64,000 nt of DNA from JANQPX01 sp039197065 (GCA_039197065.1 JBCCUL010000004.1:283228-347227), one strand, 5' to 3'. Numbered from the stretch's first letter, positions 1 to 9,666 are shown. Translations and numbers: made by a program. Notes: a model not told the origin generated them from the sequence alone.

Positions 1-94
1 CAGTTCGCGCTTGCGTCTTGGAAATGCGCGCTTATATCACTGCAATGGCGGTCCGGGCATCCCGGCCGTTTTCTTTTTGCCCGGTCGAACCATC

Positions 95-1918
95 ATGAAT
101 CTTCGCAACATCGCCATCATCGCCCATGTCGATCATGGAAAAACCACCTTGGTCGATCGCCTGCTCCAGGAGAGCGGCACGTTCCGCGCCCATCAGCAAG
201 TGGCCGAACGGGCGATGGACAGCAACGATCTCGAGCGTGAGCGCGGCATCACCATCCTCGCCAAATGCACATCCGTCGTCTGGCAGGATACCCGCATCAA
301 CATCGTCGACACCCCAGGTCACGCCGATTTTGGCGGCGAGGTCGAGCGCGTGCTCTCCATGGTCGATGGCGTGCTGTTGCTCGTCGATGCAGCCGAGGGG
401 CCGATGCCGCAGACCAAGTTCGTGCTCGGCAAGGCATTGAAGCTCGGGCTGAAACCGATCGTGGTGATCAACAAGATCGATCGGCCGGACCAGCGCGCCG
501 ATGAGGTCCACACTGAAGTCTTCGATCTGTTTGCAGCCCTGGATGCCGATGACGAACAGCTCGATTTTCCCACCCTCTTTGCATCCGCCAAGGAAGGCTG
601 GGCGAGCAAGGAGCCGGTGCGTCCCGTGCATGACGATATGGCGCCGCTTTTCGACCTGATCTGCCGCCATGTGCAAGCACCCGATGTCGAGCCGGACGGA
701 CCCTTCTCCATGCTGGTGACCACGCTCACTAGAGATGCGCATCTCGGGCGTCTGCTGACCGGGCGGATCATGTCCGGGCGGATCACCGCCAACCAGCCGG
801 CTAGGGCGCTGTCCCGCGAGGGCAAAGCTCTCGAGCAGAGCCGCATCACCAAGATCCTGGCCTTTCGCGGCCTGGAACAAGAGGCGCTGGACACCGCTGA
901 GGCCGGCGACATCGTCACCATCGCCGGCTTTTCCAAGGCAACCGTCGCCGACACGCTCTGCGATGAAGCGATAGCTACGCCGCTGCCGGCGCAGCCGATC
1001 GATCCGCCGACCCTCGCCATGACCTTCTCCGTGAACGATTCGCCGCTCGCGGGACAGGAAGGCTCAAAGGTCACGACGCGCATGATCGAGGAACGCCTGC
1101 TGCGCGAGGCGGAGGGCAATGTCGCCATCCAGATCCGCCAGCTGCCGAGCAAGGACGCCTTCGAGGTCGCCGGCCGCGGCGAGCTGCAGCTCGGCGTGCT
1201 CATCGAAACCATGCGCCGCGAAGGCTACGAAGTGGCCGTGGCACGGCCGCGTGTGCTTCTGAAAGAGGATCCGGAGACCGGGAAGAAACTGGAGCCGATC
1301 GAGGAAGTGGTGATCGACCTCGACGAGGAGTATTCCGGCGCCGTGGTCGAGACCCTGTCACGCCGGAAAGCCGATCTGATCGAGATGAAGAGCGCCGGCG
1401 TCGGACGCCAACGACTGGTGTTCCATGCACCCTCACGCTCGCTTATTGGCTATCATGGCGACTTTCTGACCGACACGCGCGGCACCGGCATCATGAACCG
1501 CCTGTTCCATGGCTACGCGCCCTACAAAGGCGAGATCGAGAGCCGGCGGAACGGCGTGCTGATCTCGCTCGAGCAGGGCACCGCCGTCGCCTATGCAATC
1601 TGGAACCTGGAGGACCGCGGCAAATTCTTCATCAGCCCCGGCGATAAAGTCTATGGCGGCATGATCCTCGGCGAGCATAACCGGCCCATGGACCTCGAGG
1701 TCAACCCGCTGAAGGCCAAGCAGCTCACCAATATCCGCGCAGCCGGCAAGGACGACGCCATCCTCCTGACCCCGCCCACCCGGCTCTCCCTGGAGCAGGC
1801 GCTTACCTATATCGCCGACGACGAATTGGTCGAGGTCACTCCCGATTCGATCCGCTTAAGAAAACGCCACCTAGACCCCCACGTCAGAAAACGCGAATCC
1901 AAACGCCCCGCCGCCTAG
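95..1918 (+). CDS. typA: TypA/BipA ribosome-associated translational GTPase
   Basis: A 607-residue translational GTPase of the EF-G/LepA class that acts on the ribosome in ribosome assembly and stress adaptation. The G domain is complete: P-loop AHVDHGKTTL at residues 10-19, switch region RERGITI near 49-55, DTPGHADF near 72-79 and NKID near 127. The domain II-V order and the basic tail match the usual length of about 605. An upstream in-frame extension to position 11 exists but lacks family similarity, so the ATG encoding MNLRNIAII is chosen. Its TAG stop is the first base triplet of an interspersed repeat element. Confidence 0.97.
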   Translation: MNLRNIAIIAHVDHGKTTLVDRLLQESGTFRAHQQVAERAMDSNDLERERGITILAKCTSVVWQDTRINIVDTPGHADFGGEVERVLSMVDGVLLLVDAAEGPMPQTKFVLGKALKLGLKPIVVINKIDRPDQRADEVHTEVFDLFAALDADDEQLDFPTLFASAKEGWASKEPVRPVHDDMAPLFDLICRHVQAPDVEPDGPFSMLVTTLTRDAHLGRLLTGRIMSGRITANQPARALSREGKALEQSRITKILAFRGLEQEALDTAEAGDIVTIAGFSKATVADTLCDEAIATPLPAQPIDPPTLAMTFSVNDSPLAGQEGSKVTTRMIEERLLREAEGNVAIQIRQLPSKDAFEVAGRGELQLGVLIETMRREGYEVAVARPRVLLKEDPETGKKLEPIEEVVIDLDEEYSGAVVETLSRRKADLIEMKSAGVGRQRLVFHAPSRSLIGYHGDFLTDTRGTGIMNRLFHGYAPYKGEIESRRNGVLISLEQGTAVAYAIWNLEDRGKFFISPGDKVYGGMILGEHNRPMDLEVNPLKAKQLTNIRAAGKDDAILLTPPTRLSLEQALTYIADDELVEVTPDSIRLRKRHLDPHVRKRESKRPAA

Positions 1919-2069
1919 CGGCGAGGCGCCGCGGCCTGGACTTTGAACCGCCGTCGACGAACGCGTCCATAGGTCGGCTGGTATGCCGTTCTCCCGACAA
2001 GAAACCGCATACCTGCCAAGACCCGGTCGCGTTCTTCGAGAACGCCCCAACGTCCATGAGGTGGCCACG
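1916..2069. repeat. Mosaic interspersed repeat, copy A (typA-ku gap)
   Basis: The gap opens at the typA stop with a GC-rich palindromic stretch (TAGCGGCGAGGCGCCGCGGC) followed by a segment resembling the dapB-glk gap: GACTTTGAACCGCCGTCGAC then GAACGCGTCC, compared with GACTTGAGGGCGCCGTCGTT then GAACGCGCTCC. It closes at 2056-2069 with GTGGCCACGCCAC, the reverse complement of the element core. Two divergent copies with core-like ends in opposite orientation suggest a mobile or RIME-like intergenic mosaic. Similarity was judged by eye. Confidence 0.55.
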
Positions 2070-2132
2070 CCACCCCACCGCATGGAACTGTCATGGTTTT
2101 GTCCTACCTTCTTCACAAAGAGGAGGAAGGTC

Positions 2133-3035
2133 ATGGCGACGGCGCGTGCGAGCTGGAAAGGGTACTTGAAGCTGGCTCTGCTTTCCTGCCCGATCCGCCT
2201 CATGAAGGCGACCGGGCAGGCGGAGCGATTGAGCGGGCATTATCTGCATAAAGACACCAAGAACCGCATCTCGATGATCCCGCATGACCCCACGCTCGGC
2301 AAGGTGGACCGCAGTGATCTCGTGATGGGCTATGCCTCTGGCGATGGTCGTTACGTCGTCCTCGACGAGACCGACCTCAAAGAGATCACCGACCCACCGG
2401 ACAAGACGCTTGCCATCGAGAGCTTTGTCGAGGCTGGCGATGTCGATCCGATCTATCTGGATCAGCCCTATTTCCTGGCCCCGGACGGTGATGTCGCTGT
2501 CGAGATGCTGGATGTTCTAAAAGGCGCTATGGAAACGCGCGGTCGTGCTGCGATCGCACGCCTGGTGATGAACCAGCGGGAACGCATGGCGGTGCTAACG
2601 GTGCGCGGCCGCGGCCTGCTGCTGACCACGCTTCTCAGCGCCGATGAGGTGCGTGATCCCGGCGCTTTCTATGACGCGTTGCCAAGCGGCGATCCGTCGA
2701 TCGAGCTGTTGAACCTTGCGGAACAACTGATCGCAATCCGCTCGGGACGTTTCGATCCTTATGTCTTCAAGGACCGCTATCAGGCGGCCCTGAAGGCGCT
2801 GATCGAGCAGAAGCTCGCCGATGGCGAAACAGCGGAGCAGCCTTCGGCTGCCATTCTCCCAACCGCTGCAGCCAATGACGACACAGAACAGCCGCCGGCC
2901 GACTTGGCCTCAGCTTTCAAGCAGAGCATTGACGGCCACTTGAAACCGCCGGCGATGAGCCGCTTTCGAAAGCCGAAAACCAGGAAGAAAACACCGGCAA
3001 AGCGCGCCCTCCTGCCGGAGAAGACGCCGGGCTGA
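2133..3035 (+). CDS. ku: Ku family DNA end-binding protein
   Basis: A 300-residue bacterial Ku homologue, a homodimeric ring that binds double-strand ends in non-homologous end joining. The N-terminus (ASWKGYLKLALLSCPIRL) and the LSGHYLHKDTKNRI segment are typical Ku-core landmarks, followed by DEVRDPGAFYD and the helical segment ELLNLAEQLI. A lysine/arginine-rich tail follows, as in Ku proteins that recruit LigD. The ATG at 2133 is preceded by AGGAGGAAGG, whereas the longer frame back to 1983 runs through the repeat element. No ligD lies in the window, so its ligase partner must be elsewhere. Confidence 0.93.
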   Translation: MATARASWKGYLKLALLSCPIRLMKATGQAERLSGHYLHKDTKNRISMIPHDPTLGKVDRSDLVMGYASGDGRYVVLDETDLKEITDPPDKTLAIESFVEAGDVDPIYLDQPYFLAPDGDVAVEMLDVLKGAMETRGRAAIARLVMNQRERMAVLTVRGRGLLLTTLLSADEVRDPGAFYDALPSGDPSIELLNLAEQLIAIRSGRFDPYVFKDRYQAALKALIEQKLADGETAEQPSAAILPTAAANDDTEQPPADLASAFKQSIDGHLKPPAMSRFRKPKTRKKTPAKRALLPEKTPG

Positions 3036-3241
3036 GGGCGAAGCGCTCGGCCACCTCACATTGACAATACGAAGCCGGCTTGCTACCTCTCTGTCTGGGT
3101 AGGAGCCCCGGCCGCTCGTAGGCGAAAGCCTTGGTGAAGCTCTTTCTTTGATCCGATCCGCCGACCTCAGCGACATGCGGACCGATGGCAATGCGAGCAC
3201 CATTCTTTTTCCGCATGTAGGAAACTGCAGGAGGCAGAGCC

Positions 3242-3685
3242 ATGAACGGATCTCTACCGCGTCCCCCTTCGATCGACGTTTTGAAAGGTCAAGCCAAGCG
3301 CCTGCGGGCAACGCTTGGCTCCAGCAATACGCCGATCACGCACAGCAAGTCTCTGGAATTGCTGGCGCATCAATATGGTTACAAAGACTGGAACACCCTT
3401 CACGCTGCCGCTGGTAATGGGCGGCCGACCTGCCCGGTCTCGCTATCCGACAAGGTGCAGGGACACTATCTCGGCCAACCGTTCAAAGGCGAGGTCGTTG
3501 GTGTTCAGGCACTGACATCACCAGACCGGTTCCGCGTTACGCTGCAGTTCGACGAGCCGATCGATGTGGTGACCTTTGGTAGTTTCTCCAACCTGAGACG
3601 ACGGGTCAGTCATATCATCGACAGCGCGGGCAAAACCGCGGAGAAAACCTCCGATGGCCGCCCGCATATGCAATTGGCGATCTAG
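3242..3685 (+). CDS. Glyoxalase-superfamily-like protein
   Basis: A 147-residue protein. Residues 8-58 hold a compact helical motif (PSIDVLKGQAKRLRATL, then HSKSLELLAHQYGYKDWNTL) that I associate with the Glyoxalase_8-type families of rhizobia. The C-terminal half is beta-rich (GEVVGVQALTSPDRFRVTL). No vicinal-oxygen-chelate metal ligands stand out, so an enzymatic role is not supported. An AGGAGGCAGAGC ribosome site precedes the ATG. It stands alone, convergent with the AsmA-like gene and separated from it by a strong hairpin. Confidence 0.75.
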   Translation: MNGSLPRPPSIDVLKGQAKRLRATLGSSNTPITHSKSLELLAHQYGYKDWNTLHAAAGNGRPTCPVSLSDKVQGHYLGQPFKGEVVGVQALTSPDRFRVTLQFDEPIDVVTFGSFSNLRRRVSHIIDSAGKTAEKTSDGRPHMQLAI

Positions 3686-3795
3686 TAGTGCGTTCGATAC
3701 AGAGGGTTCCCTCGACATTACTTGGCCGCAAACCGTCAATCTTGGCGACTGCGGAAGGGAATCAAATGCTGTGGTCATACCACTAGCCGCCAGGT

Positions 3796-3825
3796 CAGCT
3801 GCAGGATCTTCGGGTCCTGCAGCTG
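3796..3825. terminator. Bidirectional hairpin between convergent genes
   Basis: CAGCTGCAGGA at 3796-3806 pairs perfectly with TCCTGCAGCTG at 3815-3825. Allowing one G-T pair, the stem can extend to 13 bp with a TTCG tetraloop. It lies between the glyoxalase-like gene and the leftward AsmA-like gene, where a shared terminator is expected. There is no long T-run on either side. Confidence 0.55.
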
Positions 3826-3896
3826 CAGCCTTTGTCAGCCGCTATGAAAGCGCTCTTAAGTTTGTCTTCGACGGACGTCTCTCCAAGGAGATATCG

Positions 3897-5987
3897 CTAC
3901 TGCTTGAGCAACCCTCTCAGCAGATTGCCAGCAGGTGACTCCTCGGCATCCGGGTCGCCGCTGGTCAGATCCTCCAAGAGCTTTTTGCCGTCTTCCTTGC
4001 CAACCTTCTTGATCGCTTTTTTCACATCGCCAACCGAATTCAGATCCTTGGTGGCGTCGCCCACGGCATCGAGCTGCTGCTTGACGTTTTCCTTGAGCGC
4101 CTTCGGATCGTTGATCGCCTGGTCGACCAGATTGCCGAGATCCGGCTTGTAGCTGAGATCGTCGAACGGGCCCTGGACGACAACCGGCACAAGAACGCCC
4201 GCGACGTCCGTCGATCCCTCCTGGCCTTCGAGCGTGGCGGCGGCCTTGGGCTCGATCCTGTAGTCGACGGTCTTCGCCGGCAGATCGACGGTGCCGCTGC
4301 CGTTCACCCTCAAAGCCGGCGCCTGCAACTGGAGATCGTTATTGGTGACGATGCCGTTCTCGATCGTGAAGCTGCCGCCGAGTTCAGCAAAGTCGGTCTT
4401 CCTGGCTTCGTTGGCTTCCGCACTCAAAAAGGCGCTTCCGACGTTCCTTACCATGGATGCGATGTTGATGCCGACGACGGCGCCATCGGTGAACGTGACC
4501 TTGCCATCGCCAAAGAGGTTCTCGACGAACTGACGCTCGGTGCCGCCCGCCGTGCTGATGGTGAATTCAGCGTTCGCCGTTCCTTCCAGCCGGTCGAATT
4601 CGGCAGCGTCGGTCAGGAAGGGAAGAGCCTTCAGACCGGTGAGCTTGAACTGCTTTTCAACCCGCGTCTGCGCGCCCGAAGCATCGACCGTAAGAAGGCC
4701 CTGGCCGTTGCCCTCATAGAGGGCGAATTCCTTGAGATCGGCAGTCAGCCTCGGGCCGGTCATATTCAGCGCAAGCACCGTGCGCCCGAGTTTGACCTCC
4801 TGAGCTTTCAGACCCTCAAGCGTGAGCTCGAATGCCAGATCGACGCCGCCAAGCGGCACCTCGATCGGCTCATCCGACCAGCCGGTAGCACCGGCCGGCT
4901 TACCTTCGGTGGTCTCACCGGTCGACGCCGCTGCGTCATCGCCTTCAGCGGGCGCTGGCATATAAGGATTGACGTCGACCATGCCGAGATCGAGCCTGCC
5001 GCTCACCTTAGGCACGCTGCCGGTGAGATCGGTGGTCACCTCACCCCGGCCCTTGATGTCGTCGAGGCTGATGACCGCGTCCGTAAACGCGATCTTTTCG
5101 CCGGACCCGTTCAGCTGGCCTGCGATGGTGAGGGCTTCGAGCGCCTCGGTTTCGAGCGCCAGAGGCTCGGCCAGCCAGGCGGCGAGACCTTTCAACGAGG
5201 GGACCGAAAGATCGATGCTGCCGGCAGCGCTGGGCGCCCCCTGATTACCGAGCTGGCCATCGAAGCCGATCTTGAGCGGCGCTGATTTGACGCCGAGCGC
5301 CAAGGCCGAACTACCTCCCTGGATGACGTCATAGGGAGCGGCAAGGCCGAGATCGAGCTCGATGGTTTCGCCCTTGTAGTCGAGCGATCCCTTAGCTTTG
5401 AGCGGGCTCTTGATGTCGGCCAGACCGAGCTGCATGTCGATCGCCTCGACCCGCTCCTCCGTGCCGGCCGAATGGTCGGTGAAGATCAGCGTGCCGTTTT
5501 CGATACGAATGTCGCCAAGCTTAAGTTCCGTGATCGGCAGGCTTCCGTCGCCGGCTTCCGTAGCCTCGCCGCCCGAGTCCGCCGCAGAGCCGGCCGGCTC
5601 TCCGAGGGCCCAGTTCGGCTTGCCGTTGGCATCGACCTCGAGATGAATCACCGGATCGACCAGCACGAATTGATCGATTTCGACGCCACCGGTCAGCAAA
5701 GGCAGCACTTTAAGCTCGACCTTGAGTTCCTTCAGCGAAACCATGTCGGCAACGTCGCTGCCTTCGATATTGGCGAAACGGACATCGCCCATGTCGACGC
5801 CGAGCGTCGGCAGCACGGAAAGATCGAGCGCGCCGTCAACGGTCAGCTTGCGTCCGGTCGCCGCTTCGACCTGCGCGGTGAGCTGCGATTTGATGGTCTC
5901 GGTCGGCACCAGGAAGGGGGCTGCGACCACGGCGCCGACCAGCAGCACCAAAAGGGCTCCGAGAACGAGGAAAAACTTCTTCATCAT
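3897..5987 (-). CDS. AsmA family envelope protein
   Basis: A 696-residue protein with one N-terminal membrane anchor (FFLVLGALLVLLVGAVVAAPF) and a long periplasmic beta-rich body. The anchor is followed by the family signature TGRKLTVDGALDLSVLPTLGVDMGDVRF in its typical arrangement, and the C-terminal AsmA_2-type segment (GSFTIENGIVTNNDLQL, VDLPAKTVDYRIEP) is present. AsmA-like proteins are lipid-transport bridge relatives involved in outer-membrane homeostasis. It heads a leftward run of envelope genes with the DUF4197 lipoprotein directly upstream. The acidic/alanine-rich C-terminus is variable in this family. Confidence 0.9.
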   Translation of the reverse strand: MMKKFFLVLGALLVLLVGAVVAAPFLVPTETIKSQLTAQVEAATGRKLTVDGALDLSVLPTLGVDMGDVRFANIEGSDVADMVSLKELKVELKVLPLLTGGVEIDQFVLVDPVIHLEVDANGKPNWALGEPAGSAADSGGEATEAGDGSLPITELKLGDIRIENGTLIFTDHSAGTEERVEAIDMQLGLADIKSPLKAKGSLDYKGETIELDLGLAAPYDVIQGGSSALALGVKSAPLKIGFDGQLGNQGAPSAAGSIDLSVPSLKGLAAWLAEPLALETEALEALTIAGQLNGSGEKIAFTDAVISLDDIKGRGEVTTDLTGSVPKVSGRLDLGMVDVNPYMPAPAEGDDAAASTGETTEGKPAGATGWSDEPIEVPLGGVDLAFELTLEGLKAQEVKLGRTVLALNMTGPRLTADLKEFALYEGNGQGLLTVDASGAQTRVEKQFKLTGLKALPFLTDAAEFDRLEGTANAEFTISTAGGTERQFVENLFGDGKVTFTDGAVVGINIASMVRNVGSAFLSAEANEARKTDFAELGGSFTIENGIVTNNDLQLQAPALRVNGSGTVDLPAKTVDYRIEPKAAATLEGQEGSTDVAGVLVPVVVQGPFDDLSYKPDLGNLVDQAINDPKALKENVKQQLDAVGDATKDLNSVGDVKKAIKKVGKEDGKKLLEDLTSGDPDAEESPAGNLLRGLLKQ

Positions 5988-6060
5988 CTTCTCGCTGCGT
6001 GATTTTTCGTGCTGCGTGACCAGGCTTCAACCACCGATCGGCAGGTCTCGCCGAGACCGC

Positions 6061-6816
6061 TTAGGTCGTCCCGCCAAACACTCTTTTCAAGAGTGCTGTC
6101 GAACGCTTGAGCGGATCTTCGCGGATCGCCGCCTCCTCGGTGGCGAGGTAGGTGAACATGCCATCCATGGCCCGATCCAGCACATGGTTGGTGAGGTCCG
6201 TCTTGAGATCCGGCAAGAAGGCTGCGACCTGAGCGCGCTCGACGATGCTGTCATAGGCTGCGACGGCTCCCGCATCGGCGAGCGCATTGTCGACGATCGG
6301 ACGCATGGCCTCGTTCAGCGATGCGCGAGTGGTGCGGTCCAGATATTGGGTCGCGGCATCGTTCGGCCCCTGATAGATCGCGTTCACATCCTCGAAGGTG
6401 AGGCTGGTGATCGCCTGCCAGAAGATGTCCTTGGCGACCGGCGTCGCCTGCTCTGCCGCGCGATTGATCCGCAGCTCAAGATCGTCGACCAAAGCCGATG
6501 CGCCGATCAGGCGAAGGGATGACTGCGCCTGCGCCAGCACCTTGGGAAGCGGAATGCGCACCTTGGGATCGGCGTTGAAGCCATCGACGACGCCAAGCGT
6601 GTCGACGACCCTGTCGGTGCCGACCTTCAAGGCTTCCTTCAAGCCTGCGGCGATCTCATTTTGGCCGAGCGCGCCGCTGTTGCCGAGTACGCCCTGGAGC
6701 ACACTGCCAGCACCGGCCTGCCAGGCTTGACCGCCCTCTCCGGCACAGCCGCCAAGACCGATGATCGCGAGAAGAGGCAGACAGAAACGTCTTGAGAGGC
6801 GTCTTTGGAAGTTCAT
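6061..6816 (-). CDS. DUF4197 family lipoprotein
   Basis: A 251-residue protein with a lipoprotein signal (LPLLAIIGLGGC, lipobox LGGC at about 22-25), so it is probably lipid-anchored. The mature part is helical and carries the DUF4197 pattern, including LKEALKVGTDRVVDTLG, a central FWQAITSLTFEDVNAIYQGP and a closing segment MFTYLATEEAAIREDPLKR. The molecular function of this family is unknown. It lies between the OmpA-like lipoprotein and AsmA-like genes, all leftward, which agrees with an envelope role. Confidence 0.88.
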   Translation of the reverse strand: MNFQRRLSRRFCLPLLAIIGLGGCAGEGGQAWQAGAGSVLQGVLGNSGALGQNEIAAGLKEALKVGTDRVVDTLGVVDGFNADPKVRIPLPKVLAQAQSSLRLIGASALVDDLELRINRAAEQATPVAKDIFWQAITSLTFEDVNAIYQGPNDAATQYLDRTTRASLNEAMRPIVDNALADAGAVAAYDSIVERAQVAAFLPDLKTDLTNHVLDRAMDGMFTYLATEEAAIREDPLKRSTALLKRVFGGTT

Positions 6817-6888
6817 CGATAGACCCGTTCAAAGCGTAGCGTCGTCAATCCCCGCAAAGGCAAAGCTACTGGTTTGAGAATGACATCC

Positions 6889-6922
6889 GCATGATGGCCG
6901 ATCCCCGGACCGGCCATCATGC
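6889..6922. terminator. Hairpin downstream of the OmpA-like gene
   Basis: GCATGATGGCCG at 6889-6900 and CGGCCATCATGC at 6911-6922 form a perfect 12 bp inverted repeat with a 10-base loop. It lies just beyond the stop of the leftward OmpA-like gene, so it probably ends that transcript. The following T-run is weak. Confidence 0.6.
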
Positions 6923-6931
6923 GCCGTGATG

Positions 6932-7747
6932 TCAGTTCTCGAAGGAGATTTCCACGCGCCGGTTTTCACCTAGGCTTTCGGCGCTGACGGTTTCGCCCCA
7001 GGCCTCGACATTGACGGCGGCCGCGGGCACGCCTTCTGCGATCAGGGCTTTGGCAACCTCGCGCGCGCGCTCTTCGGCAAGCCGCTTGTTGTCGGCGGCG
7101 ATGCCGCGGCGATCGGCATAACCGACCACGACGATACGCGACGGCTGCACGAGATCAGCGCTGCGCTTGACCCTGGCGATCACATCCTCGCCTTCGCCGT
7201 CGATGTTGCTGTCATCACTCGCGAAATAGACGTTGAAGGCCCCTCTGCCGGTGCTCAACACATCCAGATTGGCCATGAGACGATCGCCGCATTGCGTGGG
7301 GGCAGGCGCGTTCGTGCTATCCGTCACATTCGGGCAGGCACCCTGCGATTGGGCTTCAAGCTCGTCCAGCCAGCAATCAAAGTCTACCTGCGCTTCGGCT
7401 GCGGTGCTGGGATCCTTGAAGCGACTGCCGTCTTCGAGAAGACCGACGAGACGCTCCCTTTGAGCCAGGACCTCCGGCTGCCAGCCGAGACAGATGTCGT
7501 GATCCGCCACGGAGTCCGGGTCCACCACATCGCCGAGAAGGGAGGCTTCGGCTTTGCGGCGGAAGTGGAAGTAGTCGAAATCAAGGCTGCTGCGCCTGCT
7601 TGCGGCCAGCTGAAGATAGCGCTCTTTCAACTGTTCATTGAAAGGCATGCCCAGTGCTTCGGTTTTCTCGGGCGGTAGGGCCGTGGTGCAGCCGCTGAGT
7701 ATCAGCAGGAGAGAACCGGCCACGAACAGCTCTATTTTTCGAGACAT
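6932..7747 (-). CDS. OmpA-family peptidoglycan-binding lipoprotein
   Basis: A 271-residue lipoprotein. The start encoding MSRKIELFVAG is preceded by GGAGG, and a lipobox LSGC follows at about residues 17-20. Residues 25-165 form a cysteine-containing helical region of unknown fold. The C-terminal 110 residues are an OmpA domain (FNVYFASDDSNI, RIVVVGYADRRG, NKRLAEERAREVAKALI, ENRRVEISFE) that binds peptidoglycan non-covalently. The longer frame to 7891 runs through the promoter region and is rejected. Confidence 0.9.
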   Translation of the reverse strand: MSRKIELFVAGSLLLILSGCTTALPPEKTEALGMPFNEQLKERYLQLAASRRSSLDFDYFHFRRKAEASLLGDVVDPDSVADHDICLGWQPEVLAQRERLVGLLEDGSRFKDPSTAAEAQVDFDCWLDELEAQSQGACPNVTDSTNAPAPTQCGDRLMANLDVLSTGRGAFNVYFASDDSNIDGEGEDVIARVKRSADLVQPSRIVVVGYADRRGIAADNKRLAEERAREVAKALIAEGVPAAAVNVEAWGETVSAESLGENRRVEISFEN

Positions 7748-7909
7748 CACTTGGACCTCCGGACCTAGAAGATCGACCAATCGTCGGCACGCGAGCCGAC
7801 AAAGAAGCAACGATGGCGGCGCGCAGTTCTGAGCGGAACGTGAACCGAGGCGCGAGAAAACGCAACCTCTGCTTGTTGATTTTTCTCGCAATAATTGATG
7901 GCGATGACC

Positions 7910-8989
7910 TTACAAAACACCGGCCTGCTTAAGCAGTTTCTTCATCAGCGTTGGCAGTGCCAGCTGATCGAGCGTTTCAGGCGATTGCCAGAGGCCTTCG
8001 GGTGGTTCATCGGTCGACGCGACAGCAAGTTCCAGGTCGAGCGCGAAATGGGTGAAGACATGACGGACCGGCTGATCGTGGAAACGCCAGGAAAGTTGCG
8101 CCGGCGCCTCTTCGAGCGCAGCATCACGATCGCCCGGCGCAGGCCGCCACTGGCTGGAAGGCAGTTCGTGGAGTCCGCCCAACAGACCCTCCGGCGGACG
8201 TTGACGGAAGAGAATAGCGCCGTCCGGCCGGGTCAGCAAAAACGCGACACCTTGACGCAGAGGCCGTTTCGCCTTGGGCGCGCGCGTCGGCAGTCTTTCC
8301 GCGATGCCTGTCCGGTAACCGGCGCAGTCCGTTCGCCAGGGACAGCTGTCGCAGGCGGGCTGACGCGGCCGGCAGACGGTTGCGCCGAGATCCATGATCG
8401 CCTGCGCCAAGTCCGACGGTCTTGGGCAGGGCTCGAACGCTTTGGCCAGGGCGCGGGCCTCGTTCGCCGCCTTGGGCATCGGCGTTTCGACGGCGAAGCT
8501 GCGGGTCAGCACGCGCACGCCATTGCCGTCAACCGGCAGCACCGGCCGGTCGAAAGCGATCGCTGCGACGGCCTTGGCGGTGTAGTCACCGATGCCGGGA
8601 AGCTCGAGCAGGGCGTCGACCGATGACGGCAAATCGCCATCATACCTCTCCATGACAGCGCCGGCTGCGGCATGCAGAGCACGGGCGCGTCGGTAATAGC
8701 CGAGCCCCTGCCAGGCATGCAGCACGTCGGTTTCCGAAGCTTTCGCCAGGGTTTCGAGATCCGGAAAGCGCTCGATGAACGGGCCGAAACGGCTGGTGAC
8801 CGTGGCGACCGTGGTCTGCTGCAGCATCAGCTCACTGACCAGGACATGGTAAGGATCCACCGAGGTCCCGGGTTCGGCGCGCCAGGGAAGCTGCCGACGA
8901 TGATGGTCATACCAGGCGAGCAGCGCCTTAGTGAGCCTGCCGGCTTTTTCGCGCCTGCTGTCCTCATCCGCTGGTGATGATGATGTCAC
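7910..8989 (-). CDS. mutY: A/G-specific adenine glycosylase MutY
   Basis: A 359-residue base-excision-repair glycosylase that removes adenine mispaired with 8-oxoguanine. Visible elements are the N-terminal helix with RRQLPWR, VLVSELMLQQTTVATV, the helix-hairpin-helix LPGIGDYTAKAVAAIAF with VDGNGVRVL, and the iron-sulphur loop C-x6-C-x2-C-x5-C (CRPRQPACDSCPWRTDC). A NUDIX-like C-terminal domain (FLLTRPDGAILFRQRPPEGLLGGL) follows. The GTG at 8989 gives the usual length; an open frame extends to 9133 but would overlap the divergent DUF721 gene. Confidence 0.93.
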   Translation of the reverse strand: MTSSSPADEDSRREKAGRLTKALLAWYDHHRRQLPWRAEPGTSVDPYHVLVSELMLQQTTVATVTSRFGPFIERFPDLETLAKASETDVLHAWQGLGYYRRARALHAAAGAVMERYDGDLPSSVDALLELPGIGDYTAKAVAAIAFDRPVLPVDGNGVRVLTRSFAVETPMPKAANEARALAKAFEPCPRPSDLAQAIMDLGATVCRPRQPACDSCPWRTDCAGYRTGIAERLPTRAPKAKRPLRQGVAFLLTRPDGAILFRQRPPEGLLGGLHELPSSQWRPAPGDRDAALEEAPAQLSWRFHDQPVRHVFTHFALDLELAVASTDEPPEGLWQSPETLDQLALPTLMKKLLKQAGVL

Positions 8990-9060
8990 GTCGTCCGACC
9001 CAGCTGCTCCATCCCGGCCTCGATGTAGCCGTCTTCCACCGGATTTGGTAGGGAGAAGCG

Positions 9061-9666
9061 GTGCACATCGCTCTCTTCGCGCTGTCTTGCAGCGTCTCGA
9101 CCACGGAGATCGTCGTTCTGAGCCCGCCGCCAAGAGACCGTCGAAATGCCAACGACCGGCGACCTGCCGACAGCCGCGCCAAGCGCTCCGGGCCTTCCCG
9201 TCGCGGCGGCATCAGACCCATGCCGGATCTGCTCGGTAAGCTGCTTGGTAGCGAGGCCAGGCGGCGCGGGCTCGCGGAGGCGCGGCTGCTGACGGATTGG
9301 GCAACAGTGATCGGCGAAACCATCGCCGCCCGCTGTCAGCCGGTCAGCCTCAGCCGGCAAGGCGTTCTGCATCTCGATGTCACCGGTGGTGCGGCGCTGG
9401 AGCTACAGCATGCGGAACTGCAGGTGATAGAGCGCATCAATACCTATTTCGGACGCCGGGCGGTGACCCGCCTGCATCTCCGCCAAGCCCCGCCGCGCCG
9501 CCGCGTGCTGACGCCGCCACCGGCCCCGCCGCCCAAGCTTGATCCCGAAGAAGAGGCCGCCATCGACAAGACCGTCGAAGGGATAGGCGACGAGGCGCTC
9601 CGCCAAGCCCTCGCCTCCCTTGGCCAGACGCTCGGCCGAAAGAGGAAGGCCTCCAAACGCCGATAA
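9061..9666 (+). CDS. DUF721/DciA-like protein
   Basis: A protein of up to 201 residues with the DUF721 core DWATVIGETIAARCQPVSL, GVLHLDVTGGAALELQH, INTYFGRRAVTRLHLRQ and a basic C-terminus (GRKRKASKRR). DciA relatives load the replicative helicase in bacteria lacking DnaC. The GTG at 9061 has AGGGAG five bases upstream. The next in-frame ATG at 9220 would leave 148 residues and may be the true start, because the first 50 residues are low-complexity. The divergent arrangement with mutY is common in alphaproteobacteria. Confidence 0.8.
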   Translation: MHIALFALSCSVSTTEIVVLSPPPRDRRNANDRRPADSRAKRSGPSRRGGIRPMPDLLGKLLGSEARRRGLAEARLLTDWATVIGETIAARCQPVSLSRQGVLHLDVTGGAALELQHAELQVIERINTYFGRRAVTRLHLRQAPPRRRVLTPPPAPPPKLDPEEEAAIDKTVEGIGDEALRQALASLGQTLGRKRKASKRR

